Below the pieces are notes generated by a model. It did no database searches. It was not told the DNA's origin and was given only the letters and a program-made list of their open reading frames with translations. Below, piece after piece: positions 1-7,771 of a DNA stretch of 14,097 bases (within the stretch, counting starts at the first letter, position 1; the number at the start of each line of letters is the position of its first letter). The stretch comes from Planctomycetota bacterium (GTDB lineage Bacteria; Planctomycetota; UBA8108; UBA1146), in NCBI GenBank assembly GCA_002691835.1, contig NZJA01000076.1:1-14097 (forward strand), in the 5' to 3' direction. A program made the translations under genes and the position numbers.

Positions 1-2060
1 GGGTTGACCCCAGTCATGCGGAACCACTGCCCTTGAGTCAGTTCGTACTTTGAAATCATGAATGGAGACAGTTCGACTTCATGAACAGGTGATTCGTTGA
101 GTTGATCCGCATAAGCATCAAAATTCGGAAGTGAGGCGTCAGTATTTTGTGCGCCCATCATGAATTTTCCACCGGGGAGCAGAACGAAAACGAGCCCACT
201 TTCCGGTGTAGGATTCCAGCTACCAGATTCGTCCTGTAATGGCTTCTCCCCCGAAGCGAAATGCCAAAATTCCCAAAGTCCGGTTTTCTCAGATTTTCCG
301 AGTGGGATCAGACCGGACTGGGGGATCAGGTTGAGATCCGGATACTCTTCATTGATCTGCGGAAGTACCTGATTCCAGAGGAGAGCGAGGTCACCCTTTG
401 GAGAGTACCGTGACTGTATCATTTGCGCATATTGCAGTCTTTTAGGGATGTTCCAGCCATGCTCCGGTGTGTTCATGTTTTCAGGCAGATAGTTTTCACT
501 CAGATTTTCGAGGCTTTGGACTAGCAGTGACACTTGTCGGTTCCACCATCTGTTTTGTGGGAGTTCCTCGGGGAATTCCCATTTACAGATTAGATCAATC
601 TTCGCCTGTGTTTTTTTAAGTTGTACTTCAATTTCTTTCCGATCAGGCCCCTCTTCAGAAGAGTTCAACTGGCTCTTCAGGATTTGCAGATTATTGAACA
701 AATCTGATACCTGACTGTCGGTTTGGGTGTAGCTGATCATCTGGGCCGGAATGACCTTGCGTATGGCCGTTTCACGAATTTTTTCCAGAGTTGACTGGTG
801 GGCGGGGAGACCTTCAACGAGTTTGTCGGCTTTTTCAATCCAGGCTTCGTATCTGGGGATCATATTTGGCAAGGCTGGCCAAAGCAGATCGAGCTCATCA
901 ATGAGGTCGTCATGATCTTGAATGGCTGACAATCTCAAGACTTCAGCAGTCTTTTGTTGAGCTTCATCCCGAGCGATGACCGCTTTGTATCTCGCTTCTT
1001 CAGCATGGTCTCGTTCGACGAGGGCCCAGCCAATACCGATTCCCAATGAAACGATGATCATCGAAAGCACTGAAACCAGTAGTTTATGACGTTGGAAAAA
1101 CTTTTTTGAAAGATATAGCGCTCCTGGTGGGCAAGCCAAGACGGGTTCGTCCCCTTTTTGATATCGCAGTAAGTCTGCTCGGAATTCCTGAACGGTGGCA
1201 TATCTTCTTTCCGGATCAGAATCGATGGATTTAAGAACGATCCAATCGAGTTCTGAACGGTGCTTGAGGTCGGGAAGCCCGGGAATATCGATTTGCGAAC
1301 TTTTGATGAGCTTGCTGGGTCTTTTCGGGATTCCATTTTCGAGAACATGTAAAATTTCGGATTCCGTTTGTTCGCCATGAATCCTGAAGGGGAGATCTCC
1401 TGAGACCAATTGATAAAGCATGATCCCCATGGAATAGATGTCACTTCGAGTATCAACCTTTGAACCACGGCTTTTCGCCTGCTCTGGGCTCATGTAATTC
1501 CATGTACCTATGGCATAGCGATCTCCTGTTACCAATGTTTGATCTGTCAGCGGATCATGGAGTGCTTTCGCCAGGCCGAAGTCGATGATTTTTACAGATG
1601 CACCATCGTCACACTTTGTGATCATGACATTTCCGGGTTTCAGGTCGCGGTGAATCACACCCCTTTCATGGGCATGGCTGATTCCTTTGCAAAGCTGATT
1701 AAAAATGTCGAGACGCAATTTGAAATCGGGATTCTCTTTCTCTAACCATGTATCGAGGGTCAAGCCCTCGATGAACTCCATTTTAAAATAGGGCTGATTT
1801 CGCTCTGTTATCCCTGAGTCGATGACTCTGCAGATTGAAGAGTGGTTCATTTTTGCAAGGGCGTTCATCTCTGCATTGAAGCGAGCGAGAATTTCCCGGG
1901 TTCCCATACCCAAGCGGATGACTTTGACGGCGACCGTGCGTTTGAGACCAGACGTCTCCCTGCAACGGTACACTTCTCCAAAGCCACCTTTGCCAAGAAG
2001 CGATTCAACTTCATATGCAGGTATTTTCAGGTCGAAATCGTCGTCATTAACGGGATTCAA
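1..2060 (-). CDS. Membrane Ser/Thr protein kinase with C-terminal FGE/SUMF1-like domain (partial, cut by window edge)
   Basis: Reading the reverse strand gives an uninterrupted frame of 686 codons from a TTG at 2060 to the left edge; the C-terminus lies outside the window. The Hanks kinase domain covers about residues 16-300: glycine loop GKGGFGEV (23-30), ATP-binding Lys46, helix-C Glu64, catalytic HRD (137-139), DFG (160-162) and SPE (191-193). All key residues are present, so it should be an active kinase on the cytoplasmic side. One hydrophobic helix (about 327-347) follows, then a roughly 280-residue charged linker with a conserved HGW/RLQY/LWEF segment. Last comes the start of an FGE-sulfatase domain with the typical PGGKFMMGAQ and KYELTQGQW motifs. 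No ATG or GTG fits the kinase N-terminus: an in-frame TGA lies five codons before the TTG. The other reading is an ATT or ATC start just before it. Kinase residue numbering matches the next gene almost exactly, so the two are paralogues. The substrate is unknown. Confidence 0.92.
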   Translation of the reverse strand, partial: MNPVNDDDFDLKIPAYEVESLLGKGGFGEVYRCRETSGLKRTVAVKVIRLGMGTREILARFNAEMNALAKMNHSSICRVIDSGITERNQPYFKMEFIEGLTLDTWLEKENPDFKLRLDIFNQLCKGISHAHERGVIHRDLKPGNVMITKCDDGASVKIIDFGLAKALHDPLTDQTLVTGDRYAIGTWNYMSPEQAKSRGSKVDTRSDIYSMGIMLYQLVSGDLPFRIHGEQTESEILHVLENGIPKRPSKLIKSSQIDIPGLPDLKHRSELDWIVLKSIDSDPERRYATVQEFRADLLRYQKGDEPVLACPPGALYLSKKFFQRHKLLVSVLSMIIVSLGIGIGWALVERDHAEEARYKAVIARDEAQQKTAEVLRLSAIQDHDDLIDELDLLWPALPNMIPRYEAWIEKADKLVEGLPAHQSTLEKIRETAIRKVIPAQMISYTQTDSQVSDLFNNLQILKSQLNSSEEGPDRKEIEVQLKKTQAKIDLICKWEFPEELPQNRWWNRQVSLLVQSLENLSENYLPENMNTPEHGWNIPKRLQYAQMIQSRYSPKGDLALLWNQVLPQINEEYPDLNLIPQSGLIPLGKSEKTGLWEFWHFASGEKPLQDESGSWNPTPESGLVFVLLPGGKFMMGAQNTDASLPNFDAYADQLNESPVHEVELSPFMISKYELTQGQWFRMTGVN

Positions 2061-2218
2061 GATAGAAATCTTTCAATCGAATGAAAACTTAAGCCCGAAA
2101 TTTTCGTGGGGTGAAATGTCGATTATTAAATAGTATCCGAATCAAGGATCGATGCAGGAGCCGTCTTGGAAACTATTCTTCGCAGGCGTCAATCCTGAGG
2201 GGATGTGAGCCTGTTCGT
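2061..2218. other. Intergenic gap between the two kinase-FGE paralogues
   Basis: These 158 bases separate the stop of the upstream kinase from the TTG start of the downstream one, both on the minus strand. The stretch is AT-rich around 2120-2135. I found no convincing -35/-10 pair or intrinsic terminator on the minus strand, so read-through from the upstream kinase is possible. A weak purine-rich stretch (GAAAG, about 10 bases before the TTG) is the only ribosome-binding candidate. No coding signal was found here. Confidence 0.6.
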
Positions 2219-4654
2219 TCAGTTTTGGAGTTCTCTTGCAGGGCGAAGCCCGATGACTCTGTGGAGAAAGTTATGATCCCCGGATGGACGGTTTGAGATT
2301 CTGGAATTCGGTGCATCCGAGACGAAGCAGCCGCCACGGAAGGATCTTAAATCGGTTGATTGAGAAGTCGTGCTTCCCAATGGAATCTCGTGAAAATCAT
2401 CTAGGCACCACTCCCTGACATTACCGATCATGTCGTGAAACCCGAAGGGATTGGCTGCCCGGGTTCCTACCGGGGTATGAAATGGGGCTCTTGCTGAGTT
2501 CCTATCATTTCCTTGTGGGAAATCGATGTGATAGTACCCCGGGATGAGATCTTCCAAATTTCCGATGGGGAATGGTGTTTCTGTTCTCCCGCGGGCAGCA
2601 ATTTCCCATTGAACCTCGGTGGGCAATTTCAGATTCCAGCGCGGTAGCCATTTTTGGCAGTCGTTCCAGGAGATCTGTTCCACAGGGTGAAGGCTGCTCC
2701 ACTGATATTGGATGCCATTCAATGGTTTTTCGAGTCGTGTGGGGCCATAGCCACTCGGATTTGACCCGGTGAGTCGCTCCCATTGGGATTGGGTCATTTC
2801 ATACTTGGAAAGAAAGTAGGCACTTTCTTTGACCAATAGAGGAGGGCCTTCCCAGCTTTCTGTGTATGGGTCAAAGCGGGGAAGATCTTTTGATTCAGAC
2901 TGGGAGCCAATGAGTGAGGTGGATCCTGGCACCAAAACCAGAATGACTCCCGTTTCAGGAGTCAGAATCAAGTTGCCCTCAGAATCTCTCGCGGCGAGCT
3001 CGCCACTAGGGGAGTGGGAGAACTCCCAGAGTTCTGAATCGGGGTCTTTACCAATGGGGAGCAGGTCCTCTTGGGGGGTAAGTTGAAGGTCCTTTGAATA
3101 TTCCGGAGATAAAGCGATTTGCTCCAGTGCCTCGTCCCACATTTGTCGCCATGTTTCTTTCCTGGGCTTTTGATCTTCAATGTATTGAAGGCGTCGGTGA
3201 ACTCCCCAGCCATGATTCGGATGGATGCCCATTCCTGCCAGACCGGTATCCGGATCGGTGAACTTTTCTATTTTGTGAATCAATTCGGACAGCTCCCTGT
3301 ACCACCAGGCATCTTTCGAATCCTTGAAAACTGGGGGGGTGGAATCGGGAGAGGTCGAGCGCAATCGAATGCGGTCGAGAGCTTTTTTTTGTTGCTGCAG
3401 GGAGAGAGTCCGTCGTTCTTCACCAGCGCTGTCAGTGCGAGAAGTTCCGTTGATCAATCCCTCTGCCCGAAGGATCCATTGCTGGTAATGCGTAATTTGA
3501 TCGTTTTTAAGAGGCCATAGCTCATTTGCCTCCAAAATCAGTTGGTCAATGTCCTGATCCATGGACAGCGACATCACTTCCGTCAGGCGATCACTGGCAA
3601 TCGATTTTTGTTCATAGGCGAACCAGGCCATGGTTGCCATCGCAGATAAAAAGACGGCACCAATCACAGCAAGAGCTGTGATCAGGGGGTGCCGGCGACA
3701 CCACTTCTGAAATAGATAAAACTGTGAAAGGGGCCGGGCCTCGATGACCTCAGTTCCTTGAAGGTGGCGGTTGATGTCATCAGACAGTGCCTGAACTGTG
3801 GGATATCTTCGACCAGGATCAGACTCGATGGCTTTCAGCGCAATCCAGTCCAGTTCATTACGTACCGAAATCCGATCTGATTCAGAAGCCGGAATCCCTT
3901 TTTTAAGGCTGGGACGGGCTGGGACATCTTCCTTAAGAATTCTGAGGATTTCGGTCTCATGATTTTCTCTGAGATTTTTGAAAGGAAGCTCTCCAGAGAT
4001 CAGTCGGTAGAGGACGACCCCTAGCGAATAAACATCGCTGCGAATGTCGGCATCGGAGCCATGGCTCCAGGCCTGTTCCGGGCTGATGTAGTCCCATGTT
4101 CCGAGGACATAGCGGTCACCGGTTATCAGAGTTTTGTCGGTCAATGGATCAGAGAGTGCTTTGGCGAGACCAAAATCAATCACCTTGGCATGAGGGGTTC
4201 CGTTTTTGTCCGAGACGATAATGTTCCCCGGTTTCAGGTCTCGATGGAGAATCCCTCTCGAATGGGCATGTTGAACGGCAGAACAGATTTGCTGGAAAAT
4301 CTCAAGTCGCACAGAAAGGGAAGAAGAAGCCTCTTCAATCCATTCAATCAGAGTCAGTCCAGGGATGAACTCCATGACGAAGAAAGGGCTGCCGTTTTCC
4401 ATCGTTCCACTATCGATGACATTGGCGATATGATCATGATTCAGGCGAGCAAGGGCGTGCATCTCGGCGTCGAAGCGAGCTAGAACCTCCCGGGTCCCCA
4501 TGCCCAGTCGAATGACCTTGATAGCAACGGTACGTCTAAGCCCCGAAACTTCCCGGCACCGATAGACTTCCCCAAAGCCACCTTCTCCAACGAGAGAGAA
4601 ATCACGGTAACCAGGAATTCGAACTTTTTGAGAGCTATCTTTGTTTGATCCCAT
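2219..4654 (-). CDS. Membrane Ser/Thr protein kinase with degenerate FGE/SUMF1-like domain
   Basis: This 811-residue protein is complete. The kinase domain (about 16-300) has glycine loop GEGGFGEV (23-30), Lys46, Glu64, HRDLKPGN (137-144), DFG (160-162) and SPE (191-193), so phosphotransfer to Ser/Thr is expected. A single membrane helix lies at about 323-346, putting the kinase inside and residues 350-811 outside. The outer part has a linker (about 350-565) followed by an FGE-like fold (about 569-808) with KYEMTQSQW (617-625), LPTEVQWEIAARG (677-689), GNVREWC (744-750) and FRGG (772-775). In true FGE enzymes the RGG is followed by two copper-binding cysteines; here those positions read as serines (779 and 784). 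The opening PGG.F.MGA motif is eroded to PGSTSLIGS. The domain is therefore probably a binding or sensing module, not an oxidase. The ATG start has AAGG five bases upstream and a candidate promoter behind it. It is a paralogue of the downstream kinase and may share its transcript. Confidence 0.95.
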   Translation of the reverse strand: MGSNKDSSQKVRIPGYRDFSLVGEGGFGEVYRCREVSGLRRTVAIKVIRLGMGTREVLARFDAEMHALARLNHDHIANVIDSGTMENGSPFFVMEFIPGLTLIEWIEEASSSLSVRLEIFQQICSAVQHAHSRGILHRDLKPGNIIVSDKNGTPHAKVIDFGLAKALSDPLTDKTLITGDRYVLGTWDYISPEQAWSHGSDADIRSDVYSLGVVLYRLISGELPFKNLRENHETEILRILKEDVPARPSLKKGIPASESDRISVRNELDWIALKAIESDPGRRYPTVQALSDDINRHLQGTEVIEARPLSQFYLFQKWCRRHPLITALAVIGAVFLSAMATMAWFAYEQKSIASDRLTEVMSLSMDQDIDQLILEANELWPLKNDQITHYQQWILRAEGLINGTSRTDSAGEERRTLSLQQQKKALDRIRLRSTSPDSTPPVFKDSKDAWWYRELSELIHKIEKFTDPDTGLAGMGIHPNHGWGVHRRLQYIEDQKPRKETWRQMWDEALEQIALSPEYSKDLQLTPQEDLLPIGKDPDSELWEFSHSPSGELAARDSEGNLILTPETGVILVLVPGSTSLIGSQSESKDLPRFDPYTESWEGPPLLVKESAYFLSKYEMTQSQWERLTGSNPSGYGPTRLEKPLNGIQYQWSSLHPVEQISWNDCQKWLPRWNLKLPTEVQWEIAARGRTETPFPIGNLEDLIPGYYHIDFPQGNDRNSARAPFHTPVGTRAANPFGFHDMIGNVREWCLDDFHEIPLGSTTSQSTDLRSFRGGCFVSDAPNSRISNRPSGDHNFLHRVIGLRPARELQN

Positions 4655-4680
4655 GAATGCCTTTATGCATGAAAAAAAAC

Positions 4681-4709
4681 ATAAAAGAAACTCTTGTTCA
4701 CGGAGTCAA
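4681..4709 (-). promoter_or_regulatory. Candidate sigma-70-type promoter of the 811-residue kinase
   Basis: On the minus strand TTGACT (4709-4704, five of six consensus bases) is followed after exactly 17 bases by TTTTAT (4686-4681, four of six). Transcription would begin near 4674, leaving a leader of about 20 bases that still contains the AAGG ribosome-binding site. The geometry is right, but promoter consensus is poorly known in this bacterial group. Confidence 0.4.
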
Positions 4710-4877
4710 GATCGGTAGATATAGAGATTAGATAGCTTCTGGGCATTGCCTGAGCGAATTTGGAAGTTTTGTTTGTCTGTGAATGATTTTTCAGAGCGCG
4801 AGAATTGACTGCTTATTAAATGAACTAGCTTGGTATTCTTGAAGCGTTTCTAACCGGTAGATTAAAAATTATCGAAA

Positions 4878-4907
4878 TTGAAAAAAGATTCAGCTTTTAG
4901 CGGGTAG
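4878..4907 (+). other. Possible 9-codon leader ORF abutting the kinase start
   Basis: A TTG at 4878 opens nine codons (MKKDSAFSG) ending in TAG at 4905-4907, directly before the TTG used by the kinase and in the same frame. It could be a leader peptide feeding re-initiation, or the true N-terminus of the kinase cut by a nonsense change. It may also be chance, because no clear ribosome-binding site precedes it. Confidence 0.2.
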
Positions 4908-7736
4908 TTGAAGAGGGGCACAATTTCAGCAACATTCGACAGCACTTATCCCGAGATTCAAGGGTATGAAGTTCTTTCTCTCATAGGAGAAGGGGCATTT
5001 GGAGAAGTGTATTCGTGCCGAAAGCTGTCTGGTGATTATGACCTCTGCGCGATTAAAGTAATTCGTATCGGCCTTGCGAGTCGTCAGATTATTTCTAGAT
5101 TCGAATCTGAGTCAGAAGCACTTTCCAGATGTGATCATCCAAATATTGCAAGGGTCTATTCAGTAGGATCTACGATTAATGGCCAGCCTTATATTGCGAT
5201 GGAATACTGTAGCGGAATACCGCTCTCAGAGTGGCTTGAAAGTAAAAGACCAACTCTTAAAAAACGAATTAAGGCATTTACCCTTGCAGTCGCAGGCGTT
5301 GAGCATGCACATTCAAAAGGAATCATTCATCGGGATTTGAAGCCAAAAAATATCATGGTGGATGATTCGGGTGACGAAATCACTGTTAAGGTCATCGACT
5401 TTGGCCTTGCCAAAGCTTTGCATGATCCATTAGGTGAATATTCAACGGTTTCAGCTAGAAAAGCCGCTATTGGGACTTGGGATTACATGAGTCCTGAGCA
5501 GGCTATGGGATTAAAAGAGAGTGACTCGGTACGTAGCGATGTTTACTCTTTAGGCTGTGTTCTTTTCTATTGTTTGACGGGGGCCCCTCCGCACGGGAAG
5601 CTCGGCAATCTGCCGGAGTCGGTAAGATTAAAACGGTTGAATGAAGACCTGATTTCTTCACCATCTATAGTGAATTCTGATCCTGTGAAACGGGGGCTCC
5701 ACTACTGTAAAGAACCGCTAACACGTGAACTCGACTGGATTACTCTTAAAGCATTATCTATTGATCCGCTTCACCGGTATTCGAGTGTTGCAGAACTACT
5801 TTCTGATCTATATGTCGATTCGAATCAAAGCGGAACTTTGTTGGCAAAACCTCAAAGATTGCTATATCGCATAGGTTTTTACTTTCGATTGAATCGTTGG
5901 CCGGTAGGAATCGCTAGCCTTGTGATTTTGACTTTGAGCTTGAGCTTGTCGGTTGTCATAAGTCAACGAGACTTAGCTAGGAATAGTGAGTTGGCAGCTC
6001 AGAATGAAAGAGATATTGCTCTTCACAAAACAAGTCAGGTGGAGAGGCTGCTGAGGGCGCATGCTGAAACATTAACTAGCTTTCATATTCCAGAAGTCGC
6101 CGAGATGCTGCGGAGAAATTTCAAAAATAGAAGCTTTCAGCCAAGTTTAGATGAGAAGCATTCGGGACTAAATTCCGCTGAATTAGAAAAAGTAAAAGCT
6201 GAATTTTTTAATGAGATCGATTTTTATTGGATTGCTAGAGAAGTTGTCGATCTGACATTGTTTGACGATTTGAGTGCTTCTCTGGAGCAGTTTTCAGACG
6301 ATCCAGGATTGTCTGACCGTTGGGTAAGAATTTACGCCCAGTCATTGAGGCGGAGTGGCCAAGCGAAGCTTGCTTATGATCTACAGAGTAGAGTTCAGGA
6401 CAATTTTGATGCACATACGCCACTTTCTGAAGATGCATGGCGATCGCGTAAAGAGTTAGCTCAACTGTGTTTTGACTTGGGTCGGTATTACAAATCAGAG
6501 CAACTAGTACGAATTCTTATCGACCAGTTTAGTCGTCTTGAAAATTGCCTCACTAAAGATTTGGCGAGTTTTTATATGCTCCTTGGGGCAATTCGTCACA
6601 AGCTTGGCCATAATTCAGAAGCATTAGTTGTGTATCAAGAAGGCTTAAACCTTATTCCTGAGTTGCCGGTAGCCTCGCCGGACCTTGAAGTCGCTATTCA
6701 TTCCAATATGGGTGTATTGCTCAAGGAGATGGGAGATTGGAAAGCTGCCGAAGAGTCATTTTTAAAGGCTCGTCAGGTTTTTGAAAATCATCGCGATTCT
6801 GTTTCGAAATCACGAATGATTAGCTTTTTAAATAATGTGGCGAGTTTTGAAATGGATAAGGGGAATCTAGACGAGGCCGAAGCCTCTCTACGCAATATTA
6901 TTGAGGTTTCTAAGCTTGAATTGGGCTTAGATCACGAAAAGACGATGGTTTGCATGAAAAACCTAGCGAGCTGTTTATTAGCAAAAGGCGATATTGAAAG
7001 CGCCGGTGCGCTATATGAAAAAGTGCTTTTGCAACAGGAAAAGTTTCTTGGGAAATCGAGTTTAGATTATCTCGTTACTCTCAATAATTTGGGAGCACTG
7101 AAGAAGCGATTAGGGGAATTCGAAATCGCACGCAAATATTACGACGATGCGATTTTGGGGATTGAATCATATTTCCGTGGGGGGCACCCCCTGCTTTTTA
7201 AAGTATTGTTGAATCGCTCTGTTCTGGAGATGAAAGCAGGGGAGAATGAAAAAGCTCTCGGTTATTTCCAGAAATCACATGAGTTCGGCCAGGCGAATTT
7301 GGATCTTAATCGCAATGATCTTCTCTTCTGCGAAGCAAATATTGGTTACCTTCTAGGAGTACTGGACCAACCCCATGAATCTTTGAGAGTTCTGTCCGAT
7401 ACACTTCCTCAGCACTTGGAAATTTTTGGAGAATCCCATCAAGGTACTCGCCTATTGATTCAGGATTTCTTTAGCTCTTTAGCATTTCCAGATAATGAAA
7501 AAGATATTCCTTCGTTTTTAAAGAAGTACTCTGAGATTCTTGCCGAGTTAGAGATTGAGAGTGGCTTCCCCGTTGCTATTCATGCTCACTTTGAGGCCAA
7601 GTATTTGCTGAAATTCGGAAAGCATGATGAGGCACTCCATGAAATCAATAGAGGGATTACTGCATTAAGAGGAGTCGAAACGGTTAATGGAGAGTTATTG
7701 AAAAGTCTTCAACAACTAGGAAAAGAAAATCGATGA
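4908..7736 (+). CDS. Membrane Ser/Thr protein kinase with C-terminal TPR array
   Basis: This 942-residue protein has a Hanks kinase domain (about 20-305) with GEGAFGEV (27-34), Lys50, Glu68, HRDLKPKN (141-148), DFG (164-166) and SPE (195-197), all intact. A hydrophobic helix (about 332-351) predicts one membrane crossing. A helical linker and a TPR array fill the rest. Repeat starts recur near residues 518, 560, 602, 645, 687, 729, 771 and 813 with a 42-residue period, and several begin with Asn (600, 643, 685, 727, 769, 811), as in kinesin-light-chain-like TPRs. TPRs bind partner proteins, so the outer half is probably a docking or sensing scaffold. The activation segment differs from the two neighbouring kinases: an SARKAAIGTW stretch replaces TGDRY.GTW. 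The start is TTG; the codon before it is an in-frame TAG, and no later ATG precedes the glycine loop. The gene looks more AT-rich than the operon to its right. Confidence 0.94.
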   Translation: MKRGTISATFDSTYPEIQGYEVLSLIGEGAFGEVYSCRKLSGDYDLCAIKVIRIGLASRQIISRFESESEALSRCDHPNIARVYSVGSTINGQPYIAMEYCSGIPLSEWLESKRPTLKKRIKAFTLAVAGVEHAHSKGIIHRDLKPKNIMVDDSGDEITVKVIDFGLAKALHDPLGEYSTVSARKAAIGTWDYMSPEQAMGLKESDSVRSDVYSLGCVLFYCLTGAPPHGKLGNLPESVRLKRLNEDLISSPSIVNSDPVKRGLHYCKEPLTRELDWITLKALSIDPLHRYSSVAELLSDLYVDSNQSGTLLAKPQRLLYRIGFYFRLNRWPVGIASLVILTLSLSLSVVISQRDLARNSELAAQNERDIALHKTSQVERLLRAHAETLTSFHIPEVAEMLRRNFKNRSFQPSLDEKHSGLNSAELEKVKAEFFNEIDFYWIAREVVDLTLFDDLSASLEQFSDDPGLSDRWVRIYAQSLRRSGQAKLAYDLQSRVQDNFDAHTPLSEDAWRSRKELAQLCFDLGRYYKSEQLVRILIDQFSRLENCLTKDLASFYMLLGAIRHKLGHNSEALVVYQEGLNLIPELPVASPDLEVAIHSNMGVLLKEMGDWKAAEESFLKARQVFENHRDSVSKSRMISFLNNVASFEMDKGNLDEAEASLRNIIEVSKLELGLDHEKTMVCMKNLASCLLAKGDIESAGALYEKVLLQQEKFLGKSSLDYLVTLNNLGALKKRLGEFEIARKYYDDAILGIESYFRGGHPLLFKVLLNRSVLEMKAGENEKALGYFQKSHEFGQANLDLNRNDLLFCEANIGYLLGVLDQPHESLRVLSDTLPQHLEIFGESHQGTRLLIQDFFSSLAFPDNEKDIPSFLKKYSEILAELEIESGFPVAIHAHFEAKYLLKFGKHDEALHEINRGITALRGVETVNGELLKSLQQLGKENR

Positions 7737-7771
7737 TCTTTGAATGCCGGCGCTGGTTCGATTTTTAGTGA

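Larger units (their letters stand above)
4655..4907. other. AT-rich divergent intergenic region between two kinases
   Basis: These 253 bases separate two kinase genes pointing away from each other, so they should hold the promoters for both. A candidate minus-strand promoter is listed separately. On the plus strand TTGACT at 4805-4810 resembles a -35 box, but no -10 box stands at a normal distance. A run of eight A residues at 4672-4679 lies next to the minus-strand gene. I see no coding sequence beyond a possible 9-codon leader at 4878-4907. Confidence 0.6.

Noticed and set aside
1058..1468. Open frame of 136 codons on the minus strand
   Set aside because: It is in another frame of the left-edge kinase, whose own frame carries all kinase motifs through this stretch.
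4061..4483. Open frame of 140 codons on the plus strand
   Set aside because: It is antisense to the kinase domain of the 811-residue protein and has no recognisable family features.
4805..4839. Plus-strand promoter with TTGACT and TATTCT before the third kinase
   Set aside because: The spacing is 23 bases, too long for a sigma-70 promoter.
7737..7771. Intrinsic terminator between the convergent kinase and operon
   Set aside because: The GCCGGCGCTGG stretch followed by five T residues does not fold into a stem of useful length, so I do not call a terminator.
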